A DNA stretch of 64,000 nt from Phoma sp. XZ068. Its lineage: Eukaryota; Ascomycota; Dothideomycetes; Pleosporales; Didymellaceae. The notes below the pieces were generated by a model. It searched no databases. It saw only the letters and a list, made by a program, of their open reading frames with translations, and was not told where the DNA came from. Of the stretch, positions 55,091 through 64,000 are shown piece by piece. Each line of letters starts with the position of its first letter. Position 1 is the stretch's first letter. A program made the translations under genes and the position numbers. Location: assembly GCA_004835665.1 (NCBI GenBank), contig RBKR01000026.1, positions 248,001-312,000 of the forward strand, given 5' to 3'.

Positions 55091-56389
55091 TCATCTTTCC
55101 CATTTCAATCTCCCAGCAATACTCACAGCCCTCGCACCAATCGTCCCCTCCTTCCCATTATACCCCGACACTCTAAGCCCAGCATCCACAATCTCAAGCT
55201 GGTTGAACGATGATATAGCTCCCAGCCCCTCTGTCGTTCCGGCAGTAGCCATGCTACTCGCACCCCCCATGATATGCTGCACACTCTCCCTCAGCTCCGG
55301 CAGCAACTCCGCCGTAGCACCCAGCCACCTTGCCAGCGTGCCCTTAAAGCTGACCTGATCGGAGTCACAGCTTCCATCTCCCTCACACTTGGCCTCCCAT
55401 AGCTCGCCCGTCTCTTCATTAACAAAGTTACGCTTCGCAGCCGCAATGAAGCCCTTCGTCCTCTCCATCCACTTGTCTTCTCCCGTGAGCTTGCTCATGA
55501 CAGCAGCACCGTACATGAAAACACCGACATTATAACTCCACATATTGTGATTAACATCCACGCACCCATTCTCGCCCTTCGCATCATCCGTGCCATCGTA
55601 CACGTCAAACTCAGGACTGATCAGTCCGACGCTAACAGTCCAGTCGTAGCTCTTGATAGCCCAGGCTTTGATATCCGCGGACGACGTGTGCAGGGCAAGA
55701 CGAGCAGCCATCTGGAAGAACAACCCGTTTGCAATAGACGACTTGTAGTGCCAGCCATCCGTGCCGTCGCCTTCAAGGACCTTCCACTTCATGCCGCCGT
55801 TGCACTTGTCGTTGTCCCACCGTGTTGTCTGCTCTTGGAACACGTTCTGAGCGAGGGTCGCCCAAGGTACGGGGCCGGCGGGTGTGAGGTTTGTTTCTGC
55901 AGCTGTGAGGGCGGCGAGAGCCCACCATGCTTGGTCGTCGTTGCCCGTTGCGTGGACGGTCATGAAGTCGTTTGTTCCTGTGGCCTCCCTGATCAGGGTG
56001 CTGGAGAGGAGCGTGGCATATTGAAGGTCTCCTGTTGTGGATGTGTATGTTAAAAGAGCGTCCACGGCGGATCCGGACTGCCACCACCAAATTGGCTCGG
56101 CGAAGAGAGCGAGGCCTGGGTCGGGGTATGTGGATCGGAGGGAAGATGCAAACGCCCCGGCACTGGTGAGGAGGACTTTGGCTGCTGGTACTGCGGCTGC
56201 TGTTGCAGAAGGGGTTGCGGATGGAATTGCGGATGATACTACGGACGGTGTCTTCGATGGTGTCGCGGAAGGTGTTGCAGAAGGTGTTGTTGTAGCTGAG
56301 ACGATAGCGGTGTTCGTGGAATTCGAAGGCAACAATGGCGACTCCGGAAAGAAGAGTGCCACCAACGGGATAATATTTGAAGGAAGCAT
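55091..56389 (-). CDS. GH76 alpha-1,6-mannanase (Dfg5/Dcw1-related)
   Basis: Unspliced, 432 aa, starting at ATG 56389 (MLPSNIIPLV). A hydrophobic signal-like N-terminus is followed by a Ser/Ala/Thr/Pro stalk with SATPSATPSKTPS-type repeats. The GH76 (alpha/alpha)6 barrel follows: IWWWQSGSAVDALLTY, the paired catalytic aspartates in ATGNDDQAWWALAAL, CNGGMKWK, SIANGLFFQMAARLA, NMWSYNVGVFMYGAAVM and SFKGTLARWLGAT. In yeasts this family trims or transfers GPI-linked glycans to wall polymers. Here the C-terminus (GRLKWER) lacks a GPI signal, so the enzyme is probably freely secreted. The coding strand is C-rich at the 5' end and G-rich at the 3' end. Confidence 0.9.
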   Translation of the reverse strand: MLPSNIIPLVALFFPESPLLPSNSTNTAIVSATTTPSATPSATPSKTPSVVSSAIPSATPSATAAAVPAAKVLLTSAGAFASSLRSTYPDPGLALFAEPIWWWQSGSAVDALLTYTSTTGDLQYATLLSSTLIREATGTNDFMTVHATGNDDQAWWALAALTAAETNLTPAGPVPWATLAQNVFQEQTTRWDNDKCNGGMKWKVLEGDGTDGWHYKSSIANGLFFQMAARLALHTSSADIKAWAIKSYDWTVSVGLISPEFDVYDGTDDAKGENGCVDVNHNMWSYNVGVFMYGAAVMSKLTGEDKWMERTKGFIAAAKRNFVNEETGELWEAKCEGDGSCDSDQVSFKGTLARWLGATAELLPELRESVQHIMGGASSMATAGTTEGLGAISSFNQLEIVDAGLRVSGYNGKEGTIGARAVSIAGRLKWER

Positions 56390-57732
56390 TTTAAAGGCAA
56401 GTTCGCTAGGGTATCGGTGTCGTTGATAATTCGGATTGAGATGGAAAACTGTCAAGGAGTTTACAATATAAAAAGAGTGGAATCGTACTCAAGTCAAAAG
56501 AATGTATAGACGTCAAGTCGAGAAATGAATGTGATGGACAAAGGTAGTCCCAAGGCAGATTCAAGCAGAGACTGAAGGAATGACTTCTCCGCAAAAAAAC
56601 ACCAAAAAAGAAGGTAACCGGAAGATACAACGACAAAGAGCGACATGGCAATCCCAAGTGGACTCTATACTTCCTTCGCCAAGGTTGTGTGGACCAAAAT
56701 CTGTGCCATGCCGCTACTGGCCCACGTTGCACAGCCGCCAACATGTGAATCGAACCTGTCAAGGGTTTCGGTCTATGCTTTTGATGGAGATGCTCATAAG
56801 GGCGCGTGTTGACGTGGTCTCCGCCCCTGTTTCATGTGAACGTAATGTGGGTCGGGGCGTGGTTTGAAACAATGATAAGAAAATCTCTTTCTTGTGATTC
56901 GGCGACGTGCAGAAATGAGAGCAATCATGCATCCCAATACAGTCAATTACAGCCGACTTATCCTTTAGGTCTTCATGCCTCAGTAGGGCTGTCAATGTTC
57001 CAGAACTGTGGCTGTTTTTAGCATCGGTTGAGATGAGCAGCCAATGTGCAGGAACGTGGGCGCTAGTCCGACGCATTTGTCCGTTATGCGCATCGCAAGT
57101 AAGTATCTGAATGACGTAGCGTACTCTTTCTAGCGGTGTAGCGAATAGTTTGAAAGGGCGATCAAGAAGTGCAGTTACTGTCCTATGGGGCTCATATTTG
57201 GAAGGTTGAAAGGAAGGAGGACATGTAGCCTACGTCAGCCTCAGGTGCCAAGCTCGACACGTGCACTCGTACTTCCTGGCACTGCGTACCATAATTAACT
57301 GTGTTACGATGTTGCAACAATGTTCTCGTTTAAACGAAATTTAACTAGATTGACGAGAAGCACAAGGGGCGGCTAAGAAAAGTTGAGCATATAGCTTTCG
57401 CGGAGTTCGGATCGTTGACTGCGGAGCCAGCATCGATGCCTTTGTATTTACATTCTGGCGTATTATATCGTAGCAGATACAATCTATTGCTTTTCCATAG
57501 CACAGAGAAAAACTGATGAACATCAACAAGAGTGACGCGCACCCGCCGTAAATGCAAGTGACTCAATCTGCCAGAGAAATCGCTGTATCAAGAACTCCAC
57601 CAAACGCCGCGCTGTGCAACGTCAAATGCGCGATTGGAATAGGAAGCGCCCATCCTTGGAATTGCGCCAGTCGTAAACGCACGGTATATGTGCTTTTCTC
57701 TTCATCCACCTCACAGCCGGATGGTGCACAAT
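56390..57732. other. Intergenic region
   Basis: 1.3 kb between the GH76 gene (leftward, upstream side) and the 3' end of the FMP42-type gene. No coding region supported. Confidence 0.4.
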
Positions 57733-59647
57733 TTACATTGTGCGACCCCTCCTCTCCTCATCGCCGCTGGGGCTCGTCCCATTGCTATTCGCAGTAACAG
57801 CGCCGTAATCTTGTACTCCAACGCTGACTCCTGGCATCAGTCTTTCTCTAGCTTCCTCAGCCTCTTCCTCAATGTTCTCCCTCATGATCTTGTGGCTTTT
57901 CCTGAACACGAAAGCGACCAGAGCGATGCCAACCAGTAGTGCGAGACCCAGCAAGATAACATTGATAGGGATCGGATCATTCTTGAAGACCTTGTGTGTT
58001 GCAGCGTCGAGTGCAGATTGCGAGAAATTAAGAAGACCGGCTAAGCAAATGATCAATCCGTAGACCTTGCCAAAGGTGGCAAAGCCAAAGACCTTGGCTG
58101 AGTAGTCGCTGGAACATTGTTAGCTGATTACAAACCCAAAAGAGTAGAAGATACGTACGAGACTGCAGTGTAGTACAGAGGTCGGTAAAGCACGAATAAG
58201 ACGATATTCCCGTAAGCCGCCCAAGTCTCAGGAATCACGCCCAAGACGCCAATCGTAGTGGCAATTGTGACCAAGAGCGATAAAGTGAAGGTCGTACTGG
58301 TGTTGTCCAAAATCAGACCAATGAAGGGTATCGAGATGATGCCACCCACAGGCAGCGCAACGTCGAAGAAGTTGTTGATCTCAACCGCTTTCGAGTAGTC
58401 GTGGAAAATGTAGGTATACTGCGAGCGAATGGTTGCAACGAAATAATTGATTCGAGTCATCTGCAGCACGGTGAACAGTGTGATGAGGATGAACCATGGC
58501 GTCCTAATCTGTTCTGCCGCGGTGCGTCCATGTAAAGCACCCCAAACACCTGATTTGTTTCGTTTCTTCTCCTCCTCTTTAGCTTGATCCGCACCGTCTT
58601 TCGTGCCTAGTAGGGCGGTAATTTCACTGGCAATGCTGTCTCGGTGTGCGCGGCGTGCGTCTTGCAAGCTCTGGACCGTGGCTAGGTCCTCGATCTCGTC
58701 ATCTGAATCGTGGACGCTATGGTCGTCCTCTACTTCCGTGACTAGCTCGCCAACCGTCTTGTATGAGGTCGAAGGCATGAAGAAGATCTGGACGAGTAGG
58801 ATGTACACAGGGACCACGAGGTATGCGAGAAAGAACTTCTTAGGTGTAAAGGCACCATCTGTAGCCTGGTAGATAAGGCGATAGAACAAAAAGATAGCGC
58901 TCGAGGTGTCGAATGCGCCAGTGAGGAGAGCCAGTATCAGTCCAGAGTATTGGGGAAAGGTATTACTGAGCTGGAAGGACGAGATGAACACAAACGGTCC
59001 GCCTAATGCCAGGAAGAGGTACCCAGGGATATATGTATCGAATGGAAGCTGCGCTGCGAATGCGAGCAATAGAGATCCAAGGGTGATCGAAATCGCGCCA
59101 ATTATGCCGGAGACTCTAGGACCATAGCGATCCAAGATCGTACCAACGGGTAGTGCAACGACGTTCGTAGATACGGCGGCGATTGTGAACATGAGGTTGA
59201 GCCTGGGTTTGTGATCAGCGGGGTTCCTTCCTGCAATCCAATAGTACAAACCTCAGTTCCTGCTCATAACACACCGGAACGTTATCCTTTAGTTCCTGCT
59301 TCGAGCACCGATCTCTGTACACGCCCTCTTCCAACAACACCGGCTTGATTGCCGCATATCCAAACACTACGCCAGCAGCGAGCAGGCAGTAGATACAAGC
59401 AAGAAACACCTGCACTGCACAATGATTAGCCAGCTCTCCACGTCGTACACAAGGTCGTCTTGTACTCACAATACCTCTTCCACTTGGGCACCTCAAACGC
59501 GCTCACAGGCTGCACCTCTCCTGCAGCTTCGGTCCACGTTCCGACTGGATTGAATGACATCTTGCGGTTGCGCGAAGACTCGCGGCTACCGGGTGCACTC
59601 CACGGCTGGTACTCCTCCATCGTTGTGAGGCGCTCCGAGAGAGACAT
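57733..59647 (-). CDS. FMP42: FMP42/SLC43-type MFS transporter
   Basis: Four exons, complement(59470..59647), (59252..59414), (58159..59202) and (57733..58108), giving 586 aa. Introns are 55, 49 and 50 nt. Junctions rebuild KWKRYLQVFLACIYC, EQELRLNLMFTIAAVS and YYTAVSDYSAKVFGF. Twelve membrane segments are visible. ALPVGTILDRYGPRVSG after helix 2 is the superfamily loop motif. A long charged central loop (EDDHSVHDSDDEIEDL to AKEEEKKRNK) separates the halves. The family includes yeast Fmp42 and animal SLC43 amino-acid facilitators. Transport of neutral amino acids is plausible but not shown. Fmp42 was found in mitochondrial fractions; location here is unclear. Confidence 0.87.
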
Positions 59648-61077
59648 TATGGGCGGTTTCCCTTCTTATCCTCTGCGTGGGCAGGTTTGAACGGGCTACT
59701 TCGAAGCAGCTGGAGGTGCAAACGCACCGTTGCGCTGCAGCGACAGCTTCGCCTTGCGCGCGTGCTCAAAGGGCTGCCTGCGGCGGGATCGTTGGTCGGT
59801 TGCAAGAGCCGGATGACGTCGACGCTGTGAAACTGTCGAGCGGAATTGCAGCGCAGGTACTCACTCTGGCAATACAACAACCACGAACAAAGACAATTGG
59901 AAAACCAGAAGGTGATGGACCACTCAGCTAGAAGAGATTCAAGGTCATATATACGCAAGCTTGCATGCAGCGACGAGCGGAGTGGCAGGGTTATCTGCCG
60001 TTCAGGCTGCTTCCCGCAGGATGCAGTAGGCGCATGATCACGCACATCACGCCTCGCCCATACTTACACCGCAGTACGACGCTTTAAGCGGCTGACCATT
60101 ACTATGAGCTCATCATCGAGCTCTCTTTGGCTTCTGCCAGTTACAACACTCAGATTTCCACCAGACGTCCGTTATCATCGTGTTGATATCGCGAGATTGA
60201 TTGGCGTACGATAGCTCTCCCGCCCGTCCAGCCAATAATTGCGCGAGTCAGCCGCGGAAGACGCACCAGCATCGGCGCATCGGCTCACGACAAATTTTCC
60301 ACTCTGAAGGTCCACAGGTTCGCTGGACGGCGATTCCCATGACTGCAGCTGCACAATTGCGGCGTTGCGTAGCATTTCGCAGCAACTTCACGATCCCTTC
60401 ATGCAGCATGCGACGAAAATTTCTCCGTAGTGCCGTCTAGATCGCGGTTCGGGCAGTACGCGCCGGTTAAACGCTTGAAAGATTGAGGAGATAAAGATAG
60501 GTGCAGTATTTGCTCGATTGCATCGAGTAAACCTTAGGATAGGCGAAGGTGACAGGTCTGCGCGCTCATTACGCTACTTCTCTTACTCGATTGCATTGCA
60601 TTCATACAATTTTTGATCAAGAAGCGCCACCGTAAGCATTTGTACTCATTCCATCTTTCTTTCGCAACTTGCAACTATCGAGTAATCTGGATCGAGGGCT
60701 CTCAGGGGTTTCGAAAGCAATATGGAGGTCTTTGTCATATATGCAAGAACAAGAGGTATAGCCGGCTTGGCTTAGAGGGCTTCCAAGTGTTGTCTCAAGT
60801 GCCCCATCACATCTCTGCTCCACAGTTTTCACCACCGGGAACCGGCCTGATCTCTCACGGGTATTTCGTAATACTACATCAATGCAGCAATGTGAAGACT
60901 ACCATAGGCTTGGATGCTATCGAAATTCCCAGTTTAGCGGTGGTCTACCCTAGCGAATTGCGATGATTAGTATATGCTCACATATTACTCAAGGCATCTT
61001 TCGTTCCAAAGACCAGCTGTTCGATGAGAGGAGCTTTTGATCCTGCATTTGCTCATCTGCAATCGGACCACCAGAAT

Positions 61078-61097
61078 CCCCCCCCCCCCCCCCCCCC
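61078..61097 (+). repeat. Homopolymer C20 tract
   Basis: Twenty consecutive C, the longest mononucleotide run in the window. Such runs are prone to length errors in both replication and sequencing. Confidence 0.95.
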
Positions 61098-61468
61098 AAC
61101 GACGGGCGCGATTCTATCGTCGCTGGCTCTGCCTAGACTACGAGGCTTCTAATGATAATATGTTTCCCTGGTGCTAGAGACATGTCGGCATGACGATCTC
61201 CTTCGAAGAGGGGTCTGCTTTCTGCAGGGTGTGTACCCGACAACAGCACAAACTAGTCACCAACAACGCTGCAGACAGCCATAGTTGCAGCTCGCTGGTG
61301 TTCGGTAGCTCTAATGTGACATGATGTAGGGACTACAAGGAGAAGGGGCTGGAGGAAGCGGCTCTTCTTGCACTGGCACTGACCACTATGCTCCACTGCT
61401 ATCCGTCGAGGTAGCTTCATTTCGGGTGCATGCTCTCAAGATGTCAAATAGTAGTATAGATCAGGAGA

Positions 61469-61681
61469 GTGAACGGTGCCTACTCGGCTTCGAGACTTCT
61501 GGCAAATTGGAAAGAAATGAGGCAATACTACGAGAAGGGCCTCATGATGCCCACGACGTTTACATGGAGGAACCTCCACGCGCGCAATATGGTAGATTCG
61601 TCAGTATGGCCGAACTGGCACATCAAGATGCAAGAGATGGCAAGCAGGATCCACAACGCGTCACATTGGGCAGCTGATGAA
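61469..61681 (+). pseudogene. Possible coding remnant
   Basis: An open stretch with high third-position GC and no ATG at its left end encodes a Trp/Met/His-rich peptide (NWKEMRQYYEKGLMMP, WPNWHIKMQEMASRIHNASH). A second frame over the same bases is also open, which weakens the call. Further open pieces at 61744-62090 do not splice to it convincingly. It may be a broken gene, an exon of an unrecognised gene, or chance. Confidence 0.25.
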
Positions 61682-63058
61682 TGAACGTGATCGATAATTT
61701 TGTATGGCTCCTGGAGAAGAGCATCGCGACAAACACTTAGAGGATGAGCGACTTCATTGCCGATTTGGTGAGAGGCGTCGCTCGCTTGCCGCTACAGGAA
61801 CCAGGAACGATTATCCCCTCCAAAAGCAATTCAGGTATTGAGTTCTGGTCGGAAAGTTACCAACTTGCCTCACCTGGATATACAGTATGCCGTGGCGAGA
61901 GTCCACCCCACATCCGAGGATGCCGGTGTCGGGCCTCCTCCAAGATCCCAGCCACCATATCCTAGCATTTTCCACAGAATTGAGACAGGGTCTGCCGATC
62001 TTGTTGTCCCACAAATTTCTGGTCTTCATTCAGCAAACTCAATGCTGGTGTCAAAGGAGCGCAATTGGTACATGAGGTTGAGATCTTGAAGCGAAGAAAT
62101 CTATCAAGGGAGCATGCGGTTCACCAGAACCCCGATTATCCATTTGAGGAGGTACTTTAAGGAAGTACTGTCTTTCAACTGCATTCTGTAGAGCTTCTCT
62201 AGAAAGCTACAGACGTTCTACATGATACATAACATCTAGCTGCGACACCACCCGCGTTAGCAAAGTAGATAATGATTCATAGAATAACTTTCAACTGCAT
62301 ACAATCAGTCCTGCTGCTCTCTAGCTATAGGTGACAACCATTCATGAGATGTAAATGTGGGCGTTCGCTCGCCGCGCTCGATCAATTCAGTACCGCAAAC
62401 ATTAGTATGCTAGTCGGGTACTGGTGTCGGTCAGAACGATCTTCTGCACTGGCTACCTGAGAATGACTTCAGCAGTAACGTGGCGGCTGGTTGCTGCATC
62501 AACACTGACTGAAGGCGTAGGGCGCCACAGCTGAGTGAGGGGAATTTCTGCTCGGTGGCTGCGACTGCCGCTTGCCCCGCCACTCAACACGATTGAAGCT
62601 ACCATACTTACCAACGGCGTATGGCATTGCTAACTTTGAGCATGTTGACTCCAACCTGTTGTATTGTTTTGGATCGGCCAGACAATACGGTGCGGAGGCA
62701 GCCTCGTGGTCCGAGCGATCGACAACCTAAACTTTCTCGCCTCCTCCTTTTCCGTTAGACTCGATACATACACGCTGGCAGGAATCAATAATACGATTCT
62801 TGTGGTTAGCTGTACCGACAGTAAGGGTTTGAAAAGAAAGATATGCCATTGCTGTGAAGCGAGGGAGTTGCAGTACTGCGATACAGCGAGATCTTCACGT
62901 CACTCCGCCCCACTTCCCCAGACATCGGCCGACGCTCCGACAATACTAATGCTAATAATAACAACATGGAGTCGCCGCACCGTGTACAAGTGCCACTAAC
63001 GCTGTCTTGGAAAAATGGCCACAGCGCTATGTAACGAATCGGGAGGCTGGTAACTACT

Positions 63059-63156
63059 GGTTACGAGCTGATCCACAACCAGCCATACAACCTCGGAAAA
63101 GGCTGGTCGTATGGGTTACGAGCTGAACCGCATTTCAGCCATGATTTACACCTCGA
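63059..63156 (+). repeat. Imperfect direct repeat upstream of the cysteine-rich gene
   Basis: Copy A starts at 63059 and copy B at 63114. Both begin GGTTACGAGCTGA, continue through CAGCCAT and end ACCTCG, about 40 bases each with small gaps. They lie 210-310 bases before the ATG at 63368. Confidence 0.7.
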
Positions 63157-63180
63157 ACTTTTTAGGTAGTACGAGTGATG

Positions 63181-63188
63181 TATAAAGG
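63181..63188 (+). promoter_or_regulatory. TATA box of the cysteine-rich secreted protein gene
   Basis: TATAAAGG lies 187 bases before the ATG at 63368 and is followed by a T/C-rich leader. Position and sequence fit a fungal core promoter. Confidence 0.55.
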
Positions 63189-63239
63189 TACGTATTAATG
63201 CCCCCTCACCTTGGCCATCTCATCTTCAACAATAGGTCT

Positions 63240-63278
63240 CGACAACAAGTCTTGACAACAAGTCTGCACATCAAGTCT
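63240..63278 (+). repeat. Three-copy 13-bp repeat in the leader
   Basis: GACAACAAGTCT at 63241 and 63254 and CACATCAAGTCT at 63267, each spaced by one base. It lies between the TATA box and the ATG at 63368. Confidence 0.8.
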
Positions 63279-63367
63279 GCCTAACATCACAGTACAAACA
63301 TCTTTTTTCTTCCCAGACACTTCTTTTTCTCCTTCGCTGTGGATTTACCTCACCCACATCATTCAAC

Positions 63368-64000
63368 ATGCAATACACTATCCTCACCCTGCTGGCAACA
63401 GCCGCATCATACGCTTCAGCCCAAAGCACACCCGCTAGCGTTGCCAGCTCAGCCTCTGCCAGCTCAACCCCCATCGGCGCAGTAGTCCCACTCGGCGGAA
63501 ACTGTACCCCAGGTAGTACACTATGTGCTCTCGGCTCCCAATGCTACGCAGTGAACTCCATGCTCATCCCCCGCTGCGGTAACTTCCAAGCCTCATGCAC
63601 TAGCGACCAACAATGCGCTTTCAACACTTGCCAACAAGGCTTCTGCAACGGATTCATCTCGACCTCCTCACCAACTACCACGCCAACATCAACCTCCGTG
63701 TACCAGCCCGGTCCATCCCCGACAGTCACTGCACCTGCTGGCTCCTTGCCGCTCGGCGCCCAGTGCAATCCCTTCGCGGAGCCAAGCCAGTGTGCGAACG
63801 GTGTGCAATGCTGGGCCAGCAACTCGGGTTTGATTGCCAGGTGTGGAAACTTCAACGCTGTGTGCTCGAGCGATGCGCAGTGCGCCTACAATGCTTGCAG
63901 CGACACCCTTTGCAGAGGAGCTCCGCTGTCGTCCATGTCAGGTAATGCCACTATTTCGATGCTCCCAAGTGGAAGCGCAACTGCAAGTGCCTCTGGCAAC
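63368..64000 (+). CDS. Secreted protein with two eight-cysteine repeats (runs off window)
   Basis: ATG 63368 begins a frame that stays open to base 64000 (211 codons). A signal peptide (MQYTILTLLATAASYASAQ) and a short Ser/Thr linker precede two homologous cysteine modules at about residues 43-95 and 122-178. Their spacing is C-x6-C-x5-C-x10-C-x6-C-x5-C-x4-C-x4-C and the same with x8 first. Both share L-G-x2-C, the stretch ending RCGNF and C-x2-D-x-Q-C. A Ser/Thr/Pro linker joins them. The tail in the window becomes Ser/Thr/Gly-rich, hinting at a stalk or GPI region beyond. A GTAATG at about 63942 could be an intron donor, but the frame continues well past it. I do not recognise the fold; wall-associated protein or secreted effector candidate are both open. 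Confidence 0.75.
   Translation, partial: MQYTILTLLATAASYASAQSTPASVASSASASSTPIGAVVPLGGNCTPGSTLCALGSQCYAVNSMLIPRCGNFQASCTSDQQCAFNTCQQGFCNGFISTSSPTTTPTSTSVYQPGPSPTVTAPAGSLPLGAQCNPFAEPSQCANGVQCWASNSGLIARCGNFNAVCSSDAQCAYNACSDTLCRGAPLSSMSGNATISMLPSGSATASASGN

Larger units (their letters stand above)
59648..63180. other. 3.5-kb gene-poor interval
   Basis: No complete gene. It contains a 20-base C run, a possible coding remnant at 61469-61681 and imperfect direct repeats near 63.1 kb, listed separately. The other open frames are short and overlapping. Confidence 0.4.

Overview
This window looks like nuclear DNA from a filamentous ascomycete (Pezizomycotina, probably Dothideomycetes; the class call is an inference). 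The evidence is about 20 spliced introns, nearly all 49-72 nt with GTAAGT-type donors and CTAAC/CTGAY-like branch sites, genes on both strands separated by intergenic DNA, a HET-domain gene, a 2EXR/F-box-like gene, fungal cell-wall enzymes and a Jen1-type carboxylate permease. I found no tRNA, rRNA, CRISPR array, intact transposon, or polyketide, peptide-synthetase or terpene cluster genes.

Layout. 1-1774(-): M28 glutamate carboxypeptidase-like protein, cut by the window edge. 2956-4464(+): protein with two RING-like domains. 5541-6529(+): small nuclear-type protein sharing a domain with the 22 kb gene. 6929-~9873(-): large membrane glycoprotein. 10440-11684(-): disordered Pro-rich protein with a T-K repeat. 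12293-15205(-): membrane-anchored tandem amidohydrolase. 16221-17078(-): small membrane-associated protein. 18704-19537(+): 2EXR-type protein. 22138-24324(+): the larger member of the shared-domain pair. 25367-27358(+): acidic coiled-coil protein. 29404-29877(+): small SRPBCC-like protein. 31506-32478(+): Arg/Asp-rich protein. 32798-33589(+): small nuclear protein. 34671-36267(-): Jen1-type permease. 36.3-40.3 kb: gene-poor. 40327-41481(+) methyltransferase and 41602-43401(-) HET protein, tail to tail. 44361-45886(-): zinc finger plus TenA-like protein. 48564-50022(+) GH5 glucanase, 51372-52197(+) Kre9/Knh1-like GPI protein, 53273-54346(-) mitochondrial Bax-inhibitor-type protein and 55091-56389(-) GH76 mannanase. 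57733-59647(-): FMP42-type transporter. 59.6-63.4 kb: gene-poor. 63368-64000(+): secreted protein with two eight-cysteine repeats, running off the window.

How genes relate. The only functional theme is cell wall and secretion: glucanase, Kre9-like GPI protein and GH76 enzyme lie within 8 kb, with a cysteine-rich secreted protein 7 kb further on. The rest is ordinary fungal gene order. The observations most worth a second look are: (1) two genes 16 kb apart sharing an undescribed domain of about 130 residues; (2) an amidohydrolase whose second half looks like a decayed copy of its catalytic half; (3) a zinc-finger/TenA fusion that keeps the Cys-Tyr and Glu positions of thiaminase II; (4) a recurrent switch from C-rich to G-rich synonymous codons toward the 3' ends of several genes. 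All functional calls are from reading motifs; no database search was run.
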